A program made the position numbers and the translations under genes. Positions 43,357 through 56,115 of a stretch of 64,000 nucleotides of DNA are shown here, piece by piece (position 1 is the first letter of the stretch; each line of letters begins with the position of its first letter). The stretch covers positions 3,162,001-3,226,000 of the forward strand of contig NZ_CP188257.1 of the NCBI RefSeq assembly GCF_049994355.1. The letters run 5' to 3'. The notes under the pieces were generated by a model. The model was not told the DNA's origin. It saw only the letters and a program-made list of their open reading frames with translations, and made no database searches. The DNA is from Angustibacter sp049994355 (lineage in GTDB: Bacteria; Actinomycetota; Actinomycetes; Actinomycetales; Angustibacteraceae).

Positions 43357-44085
43357 TCAGGCCAACAGCCCGCGCAGCAGCGCGGAGGTCGCGTCGCAAT
43401 GCTCCTCCATGGCCAGCCGGGCCGCAGCCGGGTCGCCGGCCAGCACGGCGTCGACGACCGCCCGGTGCTGGGCGTTGGAGTGCCCGATGTTGGTGGCCAG
43501 CACCGGGATCGCCGTGAGCATCTCGTGCACCAGCCCCTGCACCTGGGTCACCGCGGCGATGGTCAGGTCCGAGCCGGACACGGTGGCGATCGCCAGGTGC
43601 AGCCGGGAGTCCGCCAGCCGGTGCTCGGCCACGTCGGCGGCCTGCTCGACCGCGACCCGGCTGGCCACCAGCCACTGCCGCTGGTCCGCACTGAGCTCGC
43701 GGGACGCGGCGAGTGCGGCCGCCCCCGGCTCGACCACCCGCCTGAAGTCCAGCGCGTCCCGGATCTGGCCGGCGTCCATGCCGCGCAACGCCTCCGGCGT
43801 GGACGCCGGGTCGGGCCCCCGGTACACGACTACCGTGCCGCCGCCTCGTCCCCGGCGGGTCTGCACCATCCCGGCGTCCCGCAACGCCGCGATGGCCTCC
43901 CGCAGGGTCGAGCGACTGACCCCGAGCCTCTCGGCGAGCTCCCGTTCGGGCGGCAGCTGCTGCCCGAACGAGAACACACCGAGCCGCACGCTCGTGGCCA
44001 GCTGCTCGACGGTGGCCTCGAACGCGTTGCCGTCGCGCACCGGTCGCAGCACGGCCTGCGGCAACCGCTGCGCGGACGGCTCCAT
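43357..44085 (-). CDS. GntR-family regulator, FadR subfamily
   Basis: A 242-residue regulator with a winged helix at about 20-85 (FGQQLPPERELAERLGVSRS, TLREAIAALRDAGMVQTRRG) and a C-terminal all-helical FCD domain with His/Asp metal-binding residues (DSRLHLAIA, HSNAQHRAVVDAV, MEEHCDAT). It lies inside the operon, after the permease, and is the likely pathway repressor. The candidate site is the dyad at 45696-45716. The ATG at 44085 is the first supported start. Confidence 0.9.
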   Translation of the reverse strand: MEPSAQRLPQAVLRPVRDGNAFEATVEQLATSVRLGVFSFGQQLPPERELAERLGVSRSTLREAIAALRDAGMVQTRRGRGGGTVVVYRGPDPASTPEALRGMDAGQIRDALDFRRVVEPGAAALAASRELSADQRQWLVASRVAVEQAADVAEHRLADSRLHLAIATVSGSDLTIAAVTQVQGLVHEMLTAIPVLATNIGHSNAQHRAVVDAVLAGDPAAARLAMEEHCDATSALLRGLLA

Positions 44086-44117
44086 GTCGACACCCCGCGT
44101 CCCCTGCTCGCCGGGTG

Positions 44118-45638
44118 TCACGACCCGAAGATCTCCGAAGCAGCCTTGGTGTCGTGCCCGCCCGGGACGTCCTTCATGAAGTGGTTGCGACCACCGGCGA
44201 ACCAGGTCACGGTCGCGAACACCAGGACGACCAGGACAGCGACGGGTGCGTAGTTGAACGTGTTGATGTTCACCGGCGAGGCCGGCGGCAGCATGAACAG
44301 GATCACGATGAACGCTACCCAGACGATCGCGATCCAGCCGATCGGCGCGCTCCACTTTCCGAGGTTCCACGGACCTGGCTCGAACTCGTCGTTGCGGCGG
44401 CGCAGGAACACCGGCACGACGTAGGCGATGTACAGGCCGATGACCGCGATCGACGTCACCGCCAGGTACGCGACGATGCTGTGCAGCGCCGGTAGCGCCA
44501 GCACGATCGAGCACGCGACGCACAACCAGATCGAGTTCGTCGGCGTGCCCGTGCGCGGGTTGACCTTCGACCACAAGCGAGAGCCCGGCAGCGCGTTGTC
44601 CCTGCTGAAGGCGAAGGACATCCGGGAGTTCGCGGTGACCGAGGCCATCCCGCAGAAGAACTGCGCCACCGCGCAGATCGCCAGCAGGAACTCGCCCGTG
44701 TGCCGGCCCGCGGCGTCGATGAAGATCTGAGCCGGAGGTAGTCCGGTGGCGCTGGTGCGGGCACCCTCGTAGCTCTGGATCGCCGCGGTGACCGCGATGA
44801 GCAGCACCCACCCGGCCAGGATCGAGACCCAGACGCTGGAGACCAGGCCCTTGGGCGCCGAGACCGAGGCACCCCTTGTCTCCTCGGCGACGTGGGCCGA
44901 CGCGTCGAACCCGGTGTAGGTGTACTGCGCCATCAGCAGCCCGAGCAGGAACACGTAGACCGGCGCGGTCCACCCGGTGTGGTTCTCGAAGTGGGTGAAC
45001 GTCCAGGACAGCGACTGGTGCTGGTCGGGCACGAAAAGGAGCACCAGGACGATGATCCCCACGCCGGCCAGGTGCCACCACGCGCTGATGTTGCAGAGCA
45101 CCTTGACCAGGTTCACCCCGAAGGTGTTGAGCAACCCGTGCAGCAGGATGATCACCACGAAGGCGACGAACGTGCTGTTCAGTGAGACGGTCACACCAAA
45201 CGTCAGGTTGAGCAGCGCCATCCAGGTCACTGCTGCGCCGTAGTCGATGGCCGCAGTCACTGCGACCTCACCCATGAAGTTGAACCAGCCGACGTACCAG
45301 GCCCAGACGGCCTTGTTGCGCTTGGCGAGCCGACCAGCCCAGTAGTAGAGGCCGCCCGCGGTCGGATAGACCGAGCAGACCTCGCCCATGGCCAGGGCAA
45401 CGCACAGTACGAAGAGACCGACCAGGGGCCAGCCGATGGTGATCGCGATCGGTCCCCCGGCGTTCATCGCGATCAGGTACGAGGTGATGCAGCCGGCGAG
45501 CACCGAGATGATCGAGAACGACACGGCGAAGTTCGAGAAGCCCGACAGCCCCCGGTGCAGCTCCTGCTTGTACCCGAGCTCGGCGAGCGCGCGTGAGTCG
45601 TCGTCGAGCCCGTCGTGGTCCAACACGCTGTCAGCCAT
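44118..45638 (-). CDS. APC-superfamily amino acid/amine permease
   Basis: A 506-residue membrane protein with about 12 helices. It has the APC start ELHRGLSGFSNFAVSFSIIS, AMGEVCSVYPTAGGLYYWAG around TM2-TM3, and TYTGFDASAHVAEETRGASV in the TM6 to loop region. It is the first gene of the gamma-glutamylation operon and should import the amine or amino alcohol. The ATG at 45638 starts the usual acidic N-terminal tail; the longer frame to 45701 overlaps the operator. Confidence 0.9.
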   Translation of the reverse strand: MADSVLDHDGLDDDSRALAELGYKQELHRGLSGFSNFAVSFSIISVLAGCITSYLIAMNAGGPIAITIGWPLVGLFVLCVALAMGEVCSVYPTAGGLYYWAGRLAKRNKAVWAWYVGWFNFMGEVAVTAAIDYGAAVTWMALLNLTFGVTVSLNSTFVAFVVIILLHGLLNTFGVNLVKVLCNISAWWHLAGVGIIVLVLLFVPDQHQSLSWTFTHFENHTGWTAPVYVFLLGLLMAQYTYTGFDASAHVAEETRGASVSAPKGLVSSVWVSILAGWVLLIAVTAAIQSYEGARTSATGLPPAQIFIDAAGRHTGEFLLAICAVAQFFCGMASVTANSRMSFAFSRDNALPGSRLWSKVNPRTGTPTNSIWLCVACSIVLALPALHSIVAYLAVTSIAVIGLYIAYVVPVFLRRRNDEFEPGPWNLGKWSAPIGWIAIVWVAFIVILFMLPPASPVNINTFNYAPVAVLVVLVFATVTWFAGGRNHFMKDVPGGHDTKAASEIFGS

Positions 45639-45695
45639 GTGCCCATCCAAAAGAACGGGGACCAGACCAGGAAGAGTCCGGTCACTAGAGCACCG

Positions 45696-45716
45696 GATCA
45701 TGCTCCTCGCATGATC
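45696..45716. promoter_or_regulatory. Candidate operator of the gamma-glutamylation operon
   Basis: GATCATGC (45696-45703), TCCTC, GCATGATC (45709-45716): a perfect 8-5-8 dyad. On the minus strand it overlaps the -10 and most of the spacer of a promoter formed by TTGACG and CATGAT. Confidence 0.6.
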
Positions 45717-45726
45717 ACCACGTCAA
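45697..45726 (-). promoter_or_regulatory. Promoter of the gamma-glutamylation operon
   Basis: Minus-strand TTGACG (45726-45721) and CATGAT (45702-45697) are 18 bp apart. This leaves a leader of about 50 nt before the permease. Confidence 0.5.
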
Positions 45727-45770
45727 TGGTTTGCTGCCGGACCATTTAGGCCCGGAAAGGCAGGTCCGGA

Positions 45771-46859
45771 TCAGACCAGCCGGTGCAGCCACCCGCGTGG
45801 GTCCGGCGTCCGCCCGTACTGAAGGTCGAGCAGTGAGGCACGCACCGCGGCGGTGACCGGGCCGGTCTCGCCCCCGCCGACCACCGTCTCCTGCTCGTGC
45901 TCGACCAACCGGCCGACCGGGGTGACCACGGCGGCGGTGCCGCAGGCGAAGACCTCGCGGATCCGTCCGGACGACGCCCCGTCCCGCCACTCGTCGATGG
46001 AGATCCGGCGCTCGTCGACCTTGTGCCCGCTGGCGTCCAGCATGGTCAGGATCGAGTCGCGCGTGACACCTTCGAGGATCGTCCCGGTCAGCTCCGGCGT
46101 GACGACACTGCCGTCGTCCAGCACGAAGTAGAGGTTCATCCCGCCGAGCTCCTCGATCCAGCGGTGCTCGACGGCGTCCAGGAAGCAGACCTGGTCGCAG
46201 CCGTGCTCGACGGCCTCGACCTGCGGGGCCAGACCGGCCGCGTAGTTTCCGCCGCACTTCGCCGCACCGGTACCGCCCGGAGCCGCGCGGGTGTAGTCGC
46301 TGGACAGCCAGATCGACACCGGCTTGACCCCACCGGCGAAGTACGGACCGGCGGGAGAGGCGATCACGCAGAACGTCACCGCGGCGGCCGGGCGGACGCC
46401 CAGGAACGCCTCCGAGGCGAACATGAACGGGCGCAGGTACAGGCTGGCCTCGCCGCCGGCCGGGTCCGGCACCCACTCGACGTCGGCGGCCACGAGGGCG
46501 CGAACCGCTTCGACGAAGTCCTCGGCCGGCAGCTCGGGCAGCGCGAGCCGGCGAGCCGAGCGCTGGAAACGAGCCGCGTTCTGGTCCGGCCTGAAGGCCC
46601 ACACCGAGCCGTCGGCGTGCCGGTAGGCCTTCATCCCCTCGAAGATCTCCTGCGCGTAGTGCAGGACGGCCGCCGACGGATCCAGCTGGAGCGGGCCGTA
46701 GGGGCGCACCATGGCGTCGTGCCAGCCGTGCTCGCGGGTCCAGGTCACCGTCGCCATGTGGTCGGTGAAGAACCGTCCGAATCCGGGAGCCGCCAGGATG
46801 TCTGCGCGCTCTGCGGCCGGTCGCGGCGCAGTGGACTGGGTGAGTGCGAACTCAAGCAT
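45771..46859 (-). CDS. ilvE: Branched-chain amino acid aminotransferase
   Basis: A 362-residue fold-type IV PLP enzyme catalysing the last step of Ile/Val/Leu synthesis. The PLP lysine is in GAAKCGGNYAAGL (near 200); the FEGMKAYRH block, YLRPFMFASE, and GTAAVVTPVG, which binds the phosphate, are present. Length is normal for IlvE. The ATG at 46859 has TAGCGT 7 nt upstream and no Shine-Dalgarno. It lies 109 bp after leuB on the same strand but has its own promoter. Confidence 0.95.
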   Translation of the reverse strand: MLEFALTQSTAPRPAAERADILAAPGFGRFFTDHMATVTWTREHGWHDAMVRPYGPLQLDPSAAVLHYAQEIFEGMKAYRHADGSVWAFRPDQNAARFQRSARRLALPELPAEDFVEAVRALVAADVEWVPDPAGGEASLYLRPFMFASEAFLGVRPAAAVTFCVIASPAGPYFAGGVKPVSIWLSSDYTRAAPGGTGAAKCGGNYAAGLAPQVEAVEHGCDQVCFLDAVEHRWIEELGGMNLYFVLDDGSVVTPELTGTILEGVTRDSILTMLDASGHKVDERRISIDEWRDGASSGRIREVFACGTAAVVTPVGRLVEHEQETVVGGGETGPVTAAVRASLLDLQYGRTPDPRGWLHRLV

Positions 46860-46866
46860 GTTCCGG

Positions 46867-46872
46867 ACGCTA
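46867..46872 (-). promoter_or_regulatory. -10 box of ilvE
   Basis: TAGCGT (minus strand), 7 nt before the ATG at 46859. Confidence 0.5.
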
Positions 46873-46968
46873 CCGCACGCCCTATTCGTGCGCGAAACGC
46901 TAAGATCGCCGCCCGTTCCACGGATAGGACGGCGTGGCGAACTCGAGGCTCCCGGGCTGCGCCGTCGA

Positions 46969-48015
46969 TCAGCCGGCGGCGAGCTCAGCCAGCGCCTCGC
47001 CGACCTGCCGGGTGCTGCGTGCCGGCGCACCGACCCGGGCCGCGATGTCGGTAGCCACCGCCTCCTCGACCCGGGCGGCCTCCTTGGCCAGCCCCAGGTG
47101 GTCGAGCAGCAACCCCACCGAGAGCACCGTGGCCGTGGGGTCCGCCACACCGCGCCCGGCGATGTCCGGCGCGGACCCGTGCACCGGCTCGAACATGCTC
47201 GGCGCGGTGCGGTCCGGGTTCACGTTCCCGCTGGCCGCCAGACCGATGCCTCCGGTGACCGCGGCCGCGAGGTCGGTGATGATGTCGCCGAACAGGTTGT
47301 CGGTGACGACCACGTCGAACCGGGCCGGGTCGGTGACCAGGAAGATCGTGGCGGCGTCCACGTGCAGGTAGTCGGTGCTGACTTCGGGGAACTCCAGGCC
47401 GACCCGCTCCACGGTCCGCCGCCACAGGTGCCCGGCGTAGGTCAGCACGTTGTGCTTGTGCACGAGCGTGAGCCGCCTGCGCGGGCGGGCCTGCGCGCGG
47501 GCGAAGGCGTCGCGCACGACGCGCTCGACCCCGAAGGCGGTGTTCACGCTGACCTCGGTGGCCACCTCGTGCGGCGTGCCCACCCGCAGCGCTCCCCCGT
47601 TGCCCGTGTACGGCCCCTCCGTGCCCTCCCGGACGACGACGAAGTCGATCTCGCCCGGGTCGGCCAGCGGCGTGGCCACCCCCGGGAACAGCCGGCTGGG
47701 GCGAAGGTTCACGTACTGGTCGAGCTCGAAGCGCAACCGCAGCAGCAGCCCACGCTCGAGCACGCCGCTCGGCACCTGCGGGTCGCCGATCGCGCCCAGC
47801 AGGATGGCGTCGTGACCGCGGACCTCTTCGAGCACCGAGTCGGGCAGCGTCTCGCCGGTGGCGTGCCAGCGACGCGCGCCCAGGTCGTACTCGGTCCGCT
47901 CGAAGGACGGACCGCCGCCGTCGGTCACGGCGTCCAGTACGCGTAGGCCTTCGGCCACCACCTCCGGGCCGATTCCGTCGCCCCCGATGACTGCCAGCGA
48001 GTACGTCGTCGTCAT
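46969..48015 (-). CDS. leuB: 3-isopropylmalate dehydrogenase
   Basis: A 348-residue LeuB: oxidises 3-isopropylmalate to 2-oxoisocaproate with NAD. It has AVIGGDGIGPEVVAEGL, the substrate-binding arginines in LLLRLRFELDQYVNLRP, VVREGTEGPYTG, and the metal Asp in VTDNLFGDIITDLAA, and GSAPDIAGRGVADPTA. The ATG at 48015 (MTTTYSLAV) has a -10 box 7 nt upstream; a longer frame starts at 48033. Confidence 0.95.
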   Translation of the reverse strand: MTTTYSLAVIGGDGIGPEVVAEGLRVLDAVTDGGGPSFERTEYDLGARRWHATGETLPDSVLEEVRGHDAILLGAIGDPQVPSGVLERGLLLRLRFELDQYVNLRPSRLFPGVATPLADPGEIDFVVVREGTEGPYTGNGGALRVGTPHEVATEVSVNTAFGVERVVRDAFARAQARPRRRLTLVHKHNVLTYAGHLWRRTVERVGLEFPEVSTDYLHVDAATIFLVTDPARFDVVVTDNLFGDIITDLAAAVTGGIGLAASGNVNPDRTAPSMFEPVHGSAPDIAGRGVADPTATVLSVGLLLDHLGLAKEAARVEEAVATDIAARVGAPARSTRQVGEALAELAAG

Positions 48016-48022
48016 GCGGCCC

Positions 48023-48028
48023 AGGGTA
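48023..48028 (-). promoter_or_regulatory. -10 box of leuB
   Basis: TACCCT (minus strand), 7 nt before the ATG at 48015. Confidence 0.5.
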
Positions 48029-48092
48029 GCCAACGTCCCACGATGCGAGTCCCGCGTCTCAACATCCAGACTGCCGGATGGCCCGCGTTCGC

Positions 48093-52136
<4,044 letters not shown>

Positions 52137-52274
52137 AGTTGCTCCTTCGGGTGCCGACTCGGCGGGGCTCCGCTGAACGTGAGCCTTGAACACGGAGAGT
52201 ACTTGAGCCATAGCACCCCGTGAACACGGTTTCCGCCATTTGACCCATCGGCAGCCACGCAGCGCTGCTTGAGC

Positions 52275-52317
52275 ACGACAAAGGGCCGCCCACACGCGTG
52301 CGGACGGCCCTTCGTCG
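52275..52317 (-). terminator. Strong hairpin terminator after the 26-codon gene
   Basis: AAGGGCCG (52281-52288) / CGGCCCTT (52305-52312) is a perfect 8-bp stem, partly extended by flanking CGAC/GTCG with a mismatch. It lies 12 nt past the stop at 52329 and 139 nt before the subtilase start. Confidence 0.7.
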
Positions 52318-52328
52318 GCGATCAGGTG

Positions 52329-52409
52329 TCAGTCGTCGCTGTGCCCCTGGTCACGCAGGTCCATGGACTCCTGCAGGGCACGACGGGCGAACTCCTCGGC
52401 CTCGCTCAT
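52329..52409 (-). CDS. 26-residue acidic small protein
   Basis: A short reading frame, MSEAEEFARRALQESMDLRD then QGHSDD, with AAGGA 7 nt before the ATG and a strong terminator 12 nt after the stop. The composition suggests one amphipathic helix. It follows ilvC on the same strand by 236 bp. I recognise no family. The ribosome-binding site and terminator make it a better candidate than chance ORFs of this size. Confidence 0.5.
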   Translation of the reverse strand: MSEAEEFARRALQESMDLRDQGHSDD

Positions 52410-52550
52410 GATGCGTTCCTTCGTTCTGAAGTCGTGGGTGACGCGCGTAAGCGCATCGGTCAGGCGCTCGACCGGGCCACGGGGTCACCGTCGGCCAGGT
52501 CCGAAGTGCGGGCGGCGAAGGATGGTCCGCCACGCAGTCCTGACTGCTCC

Positions 52551-52587
52551 GATTACTCGGACGTCCTCGTAGATTACTCGGACGTCC
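52551..52587. repeat. 16-bp direct repeat pair downstream of ilvC
   Basis: GATTACTCGGACGTCC occurs at 52551-52566 and 52572-52587, separated by 5 bp. Each copy ends in the palindrome GGACGTCC. The pair lies between ilvC and the 26-codon gene and could be regulator-binding sites. Confidence 0.6.
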
Positions 52588-52645
52588 ATGTATCGACCAT
52601 GCCTTCCCAGAACTTGAGACGCGGGTCTCGCCGTCCGGGCCGCCG

Positions 52646-53674
52646 TCAGCGAGCGGCGGTCCCTTCGGTGTAGTCGTCGTCGCTGGACTTCACCCAGGCC
52701 ATCAGGCCGCGCAGCTGGCGACCGGTGGCCTCGATCGGGTGCTGCTCGCCCTGGGCCCGCAGGGCCGCGAACTCGGGCGCACCGGCGTCCTGGTCGGCGA
52801 TGAAGCGCGCGGCGAACGTGCCGTCGGTGATGTCCGACAGCACCTCCACCATCCGCTGCTTGACCGAGTCGTCGATCACCCGCGGCCCGGACACGTAGTC
52901 GCCGTACTCGGCGGTGTCGGAGACGCTCCAGCGCTGCTTGGCGATGCCGCCCTCGTACATCAGGTCGACGATGAGCTTGAGCTCGTGCAGGCACTCGAAG
53001 TACGCGACCTCGGGCTGGTAGCCCGCCTCGGTGAGCACCTCGAAGCCCTGCTGCACCAGGCGCGAGACCCCGCCGCACAGCACGGCCTGCTCGCCGAACA
53101 GGTCGGTCTCGGTCTCCTCGGTGAACGTGGTCTTGATCCCGCCGGCTCGCAGCCCGCCGATCGCCCGGGCGTAGGCGAGGGTGAGCGGCCACGCTCCCCC
53201 GCTGGCGTCGCGCTCGACCGCCACCAGCACCGGCACCCCCCGGCCGTCGGTGTACTCGCGGCGCACCAGGTGGCCGGGGCCCTTCGGCGCCACCATCACG
53301 ACGTCGACCCCGAGCGGCGGCTTGACGTAGCCGAAGCGGATGTTGAAGCCGTGCCCGAACAGCAGCGCCTTGCCGTCGCGCAGGTGCGGCTCGATGGACT
53401 CGGTGTAGACGTGCCGCTGCACGTGGTCCGGGGTCAGCACGACGATCACGTCGGCCTCGCTCGCGGCGGTCGCCGGGTCGACCACGCGCAGGCCCTCGGC
53501 CTCGGCCCGGGGCCGGCTGCGGCTGCCCTCGGGCAGGCCCACCCGGACGTCGATCCCGCTGTCGCGCAGGTTCAGTGCGTGCGCGTGGCCCTGGCTGCCG
53601 TACCCGATCACCGCGACCTTGCGGTCGGACAGTGCGGACAGGTCGGCGTCGGCGTCGTAGTACATGTCGGCCAC
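52646..53674 (-). CDS. ilvC: Ketol-acid reductoisomerase
   Basis: A 342-residue class I enzyme, NADPH-type by family. It converts acetolactate or acetohydroxybutyrate to the dihydroxy acid. The VAVIGYGSQGHAHALNLRDS Rossmann motif, VMVAPKGPGHLVRREY, ETETDLFGEQAVLCGG with metal-binding Asp/Glu and the YFECLHELKLIVDLMYEGG block are all present. The GTG at 53674 has GAAGGAG 8 nt upstream. It lies 65 bp after ilvN and probably belongs to the ilvBNC transcript. Confidence 0.96.
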   Translation of the reverse strand: MADMYYDADADLSALSDRKVAVIGYGSQGHAHALNLRDSGIDVRVGLPEGSRSRPRAEAEGLRVVDPATAASEADVIVVLTPDHVQRHVYTESIEPHLRDGKALLFGHGFNIRFGYVKPPLGVDVVMVAPKGPGHLVRREYTDGRGVPVLVAVERDASGGAWPLTLAYARAIGGLRAGGIKTTFTEETETDLFGEQAVLCGGVSRLVQQGFEVLTEAGYQPEVAYFECLHELKLIVDLMYEGGIAKQRWSVSDTAEYGDYVSGPRVIDDSVKQRMVEVLSDITDGTFAARFIADQDAGAPEFAALRAQGEQHPIEATGRQLRGLMAWVKSSDDDYTEGTAAR

Positions 53675-53739
53675 GATGGGCGCTCCTTCGAGAGTTGCGA
53701 TCAGTTGCAGGACAACGGGTTCGGGTCGAGCTCGATGGG

Positions 53740-54252
53740 TCAGGCGGTGCGGAGCGCGCGGTCGCTCATGCTGCGCGGACCGCGGCCCACCGCGACCATC
53801 CCGGACTGCACGAGCTCGCGGATGCCGAACGGCTCGAGCACCCGCAGCAGCGCGGCGAGCTTCTCGGCGTTGCCGGTGGCCTCGATGGTCACCGCGTCCG
53901 TCGAGACGTCGACCACCTTGGCGCGGAACAGCTGGACCGTCTCGAGCACATGCGATCTGGTCTGCAGGTCCGCCCGGACCTTGACCAGCAGCAGCTCGCG
54001 CTGCACCGAGGCTGGCGCCTCCAGCTCGACGACCTTGATCACCTCGACCAGCTTGTTGAGCTGCTTGGTCACCTGCTCGAGCGGGAGGTCCTCGACGTCC
54101 ACCACCACGGTCATCCGGGAGATGTCCGGGTGCTCGGTCGGCCCGACGGCGAGCGAGTCGATGTTGAAACCCCTGCGGGAGAACAGACCTGCGATCCGGG
54201 CCAGGACGCCGGGGCGGTCCTCCACCAGCACCGACAGCGTGTGCTTCGACAT
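53740..54252 (-). CDS. ilvN: Acetolactate synthase small (regulatory) subunit
   Basis: A 170-residue regulatory subunit with an N-terminal ACT domain (HTLSVLVEDRPGVLARIAGL, FSRRGFNIDSLAVGPTEHPD) and a second ACT-like C-terminal domain. It binds valine to inhibit IlvB and raises its activity. The ATG at 54252 has GGGAGG upstream and lies 1 nt after the ilvB stop, so the subunits are co-translated. Confidence 0.96.
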   Translation of the reverse strand: MSKHTLSVLVEDRPGVLARIAGLFSRRGFNIDSLAVGPTEHPDISRMTVVVDVEDLPLEQVTKQLNKLVEVIKVVELEAPASVQRELLLVKVRADLQTRSHVLETVQLFRAKVVDVSTDAVTIEATGNAEKLAALLRVLEPFGIRELVQSGMVAVGRGPRSMSDRALRTA

Positions 54253-54253
54253 C

Positions 54254-56086
54254 TCAGTCCTCCCGGTCCCAGACGGGGCTCATACCCCGAGCGAACTGGA
54301 TCTGGTCGTTGCTGACACCGGACGGCACCATCGGCCACACCATGGCGTCGCGGTGCACCACGAAGTCCACCACGACCGGACGGTCGTTGATCGCCATGGC
54401 CTGCTCGATCGTTGCGTCGACGTCCTCGGGGCGATCGCAGCGAAGGCCGGCGCAGCCGTACGCGTCCGCCAGCTTCACGAAGTCCGGGATGCGGGTTGCC
54501 GCACCGGTGTGCAGGTCGGTGTTGCTGTACCGGGAGCCGTAGAAAAGGGTCTGCCACTGCCGGACCATGCCGAGGCTGGAGTTGTTGATCACCGCCACCT
54601 TGATCGGGATGTCGTTGATCGCGCAGGTTGCCAGCTCCTGGTTGGTCATCTGGAAGCAGCCGTCACCGTCGATGGCCCAGACCGTGCGGTCCGGCTTGCC
54701 GACCTTGGCACCCATGGCGGCCGGGACGGCGTACCCCATCGTGCCCAGCCCACCGGAGTTCAGCCAGGTGCCGGGGCGCTCGTAGGAGATGAACTGTGCG
54801 GCCCACATCTGGTGCTGGCCGACACCCGCGGTGAAGATCGTGTCCGGCCCGCTGATCGCGCCGATCCGGCTGATCACGTGCTGGGGCGCAAGGGATCCGT
54901 CGTCCGGTTCGGTGTACCCCAGTGGGTAGGTCTGGCGCCACGCGTCGACCTCCTTCCACCAGCCGGTGTAGTCGCCGACGCGCCCCTCGCTGCGGTCCGC
55001 GGCAAGCGCCACCAGCAGGTCGCGGATCACCTCGCGGGCGTCCCCGACGATCGGCACGTCGGCCGCGCGGTTCTTGCCGATCTCGGCCGGGTCGATGTCG
55101 GCGTGCACGATCTTGGCCTGCGGCGCGAACGTGGACAGCTGACCGGTGACCCGGTCGTCGAAACGGGCGCCCAGGCTGATGATCAGGTCGGATCGCTGCA
55201 GCGCGGTGACCGCGGCGACGGTGCCGTGCATGCCGGGCATGCCCAGGTGCGCGGGGTGGCTGTCCGGCAGCGCGCCACGCGCCATCAGCGTGGTCACCAC
55301 CGGGATGTTGGTCTGGTCGACCAGCTCGCGCAGCTCCGGGCTCGCGCCGGCCCGCACCACGCCGCCACCCACGTAGAGCACGGGACGGCTCGCCTCGGCG
55401 ATCAGCCGCGCCGCCTCGCGCACCTGCTTGCCGTGCGGACGGGTCACCGGACGGTAGCCGGGCAGGTCGACGCGCTCGGGCCAGGCGAAGTGCGTCATGG
55501 CCTGCAACGCGTCCTTGCTGATGTCCACCAGCACCGGCCCCGGACGACCGGTACCGGCGATGTGGAACGCCTCGGCGATCGCCTGCGGGATCTGGTCCGC
55601 GTCGGTCACCAGGTAGTTGTGCTTGGTGATGGGCATCGTGATGCCCCGGATGTCGGCCTCCTGGAAGGCATCCGTGCCGATCGCGGACGACGCGACCTGC
55701 CCGGTGATCGCCACGATCGGCACCGAGTCCATGTACGCATCGGCGATCGGGGTGACCAGGTTCGTCGCGCCCGGGCCCGAGGTGGCCATGCAGACGCCGA
55801 CCCGGCCGGTCGCTGACGCGTAGCCCTGGGCGGCGTGCCCGGCGCCCTGCTCGTGCCGGACCAGGATGTGCCGGACGCTCTCGGAGTCCAGCAGCGGGTC
55901 GTACGCCGGCAGGATCGCGCCGCCGGGGATGCCGAAGACCACCTCGACTCCGGCCTTCTCCAGCGACCGGACCAGGCTCTGCGCCCCGGTCATCGGCTGG
56001 CGCCCACGCGAGAGTGCACCCGCGACGTCCGCAGGGCTAGCCGGCCGGCCGGCCTCACCCGAGGCGGCATCACCGCTTGCGTTCAC
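54254..56086 (-). CDS. ilvB: Acetolactate synthase large (catalytic) subunit
   Basis: A 610-residue ThDP- and FAD-dependent enzyme catalysing the common first step of Val/Leu and Ile synthesis. Visible are the catalytic Glu in ILVRHEQGAGHAAQGY (near 85), ATSGPGATNLVTP, the FAD region GARFDDRVTGQL, and the ThDP motif from GDGCFQM to NNSSLGMV. The GTG at 56086 starts a roughly 25-residue Ser/Ala-rich extension before VRSLEKAGVEVVFG. It is preceded by a leader with an attenuator. Confidence 0.96.
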   Translation of the reverse strand: MNASGDAASGEAGRPASPADVAGALSRGRQPMTGAQSLVRSLEKAGVEVVFGIPGGAILPAYDPLLDSESVRHILVRHEQGAGHAAQGYASATGRVGVCMATSGPGATNLVTPIADAYMDSVPIVAITGQVASSAIGTDAFQEADIRGITMPITKHNYLVTDADQIPQAIAEAFHIAGTGRPGPVLVDISKDALQAMTHFAWPERVDLPGYRPVTRPHGKQVREAARLIAEASRPVLYVGGGVVRAGASPELRELVDQTNIPVVTTLMARGALPDSHPAHLGMPGMHGTVAAVTALQRSDLIISLGARFDDRVTGQLSTFAPQAKIVHADIDPAEIGKNRAADVPIVGDAREVIRDLLVALAADRSEGRVGDYTGWWKEVDAWRQTYPLGYTEPDDGSLAPQHVISRIGAISGPDTIFTAGVGQHQMWAAQFISYERPGTWLNSGGLGTMGYAVPAAMGAKVGKPDRTVWAIDGDGCFQMTNQELATCAINDIPIKVAVINNSSLGMVRQWQTLFYGSRYSNTDLHTGAATRIPDFVKLADAYGCAGLRCDRPEDVDATIEQAMAINDRPVVVDFVVHRDAMVWPMVPSGVSNDQIQFARGMSPVWDRED

Positions 56087-56115
56087 GACCTCACCTTGTT
56101 CCGTTCGAAGGGACG

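Noticed and set aside
52485..52589. 34-codon minus-strand ORF containing the 16-bp repeats
   Set aside because: No ribosome-binding site and the frame is made largely by the direct repeat (DVRVI twice). Treated as a regulatory repeat rather than a gene.
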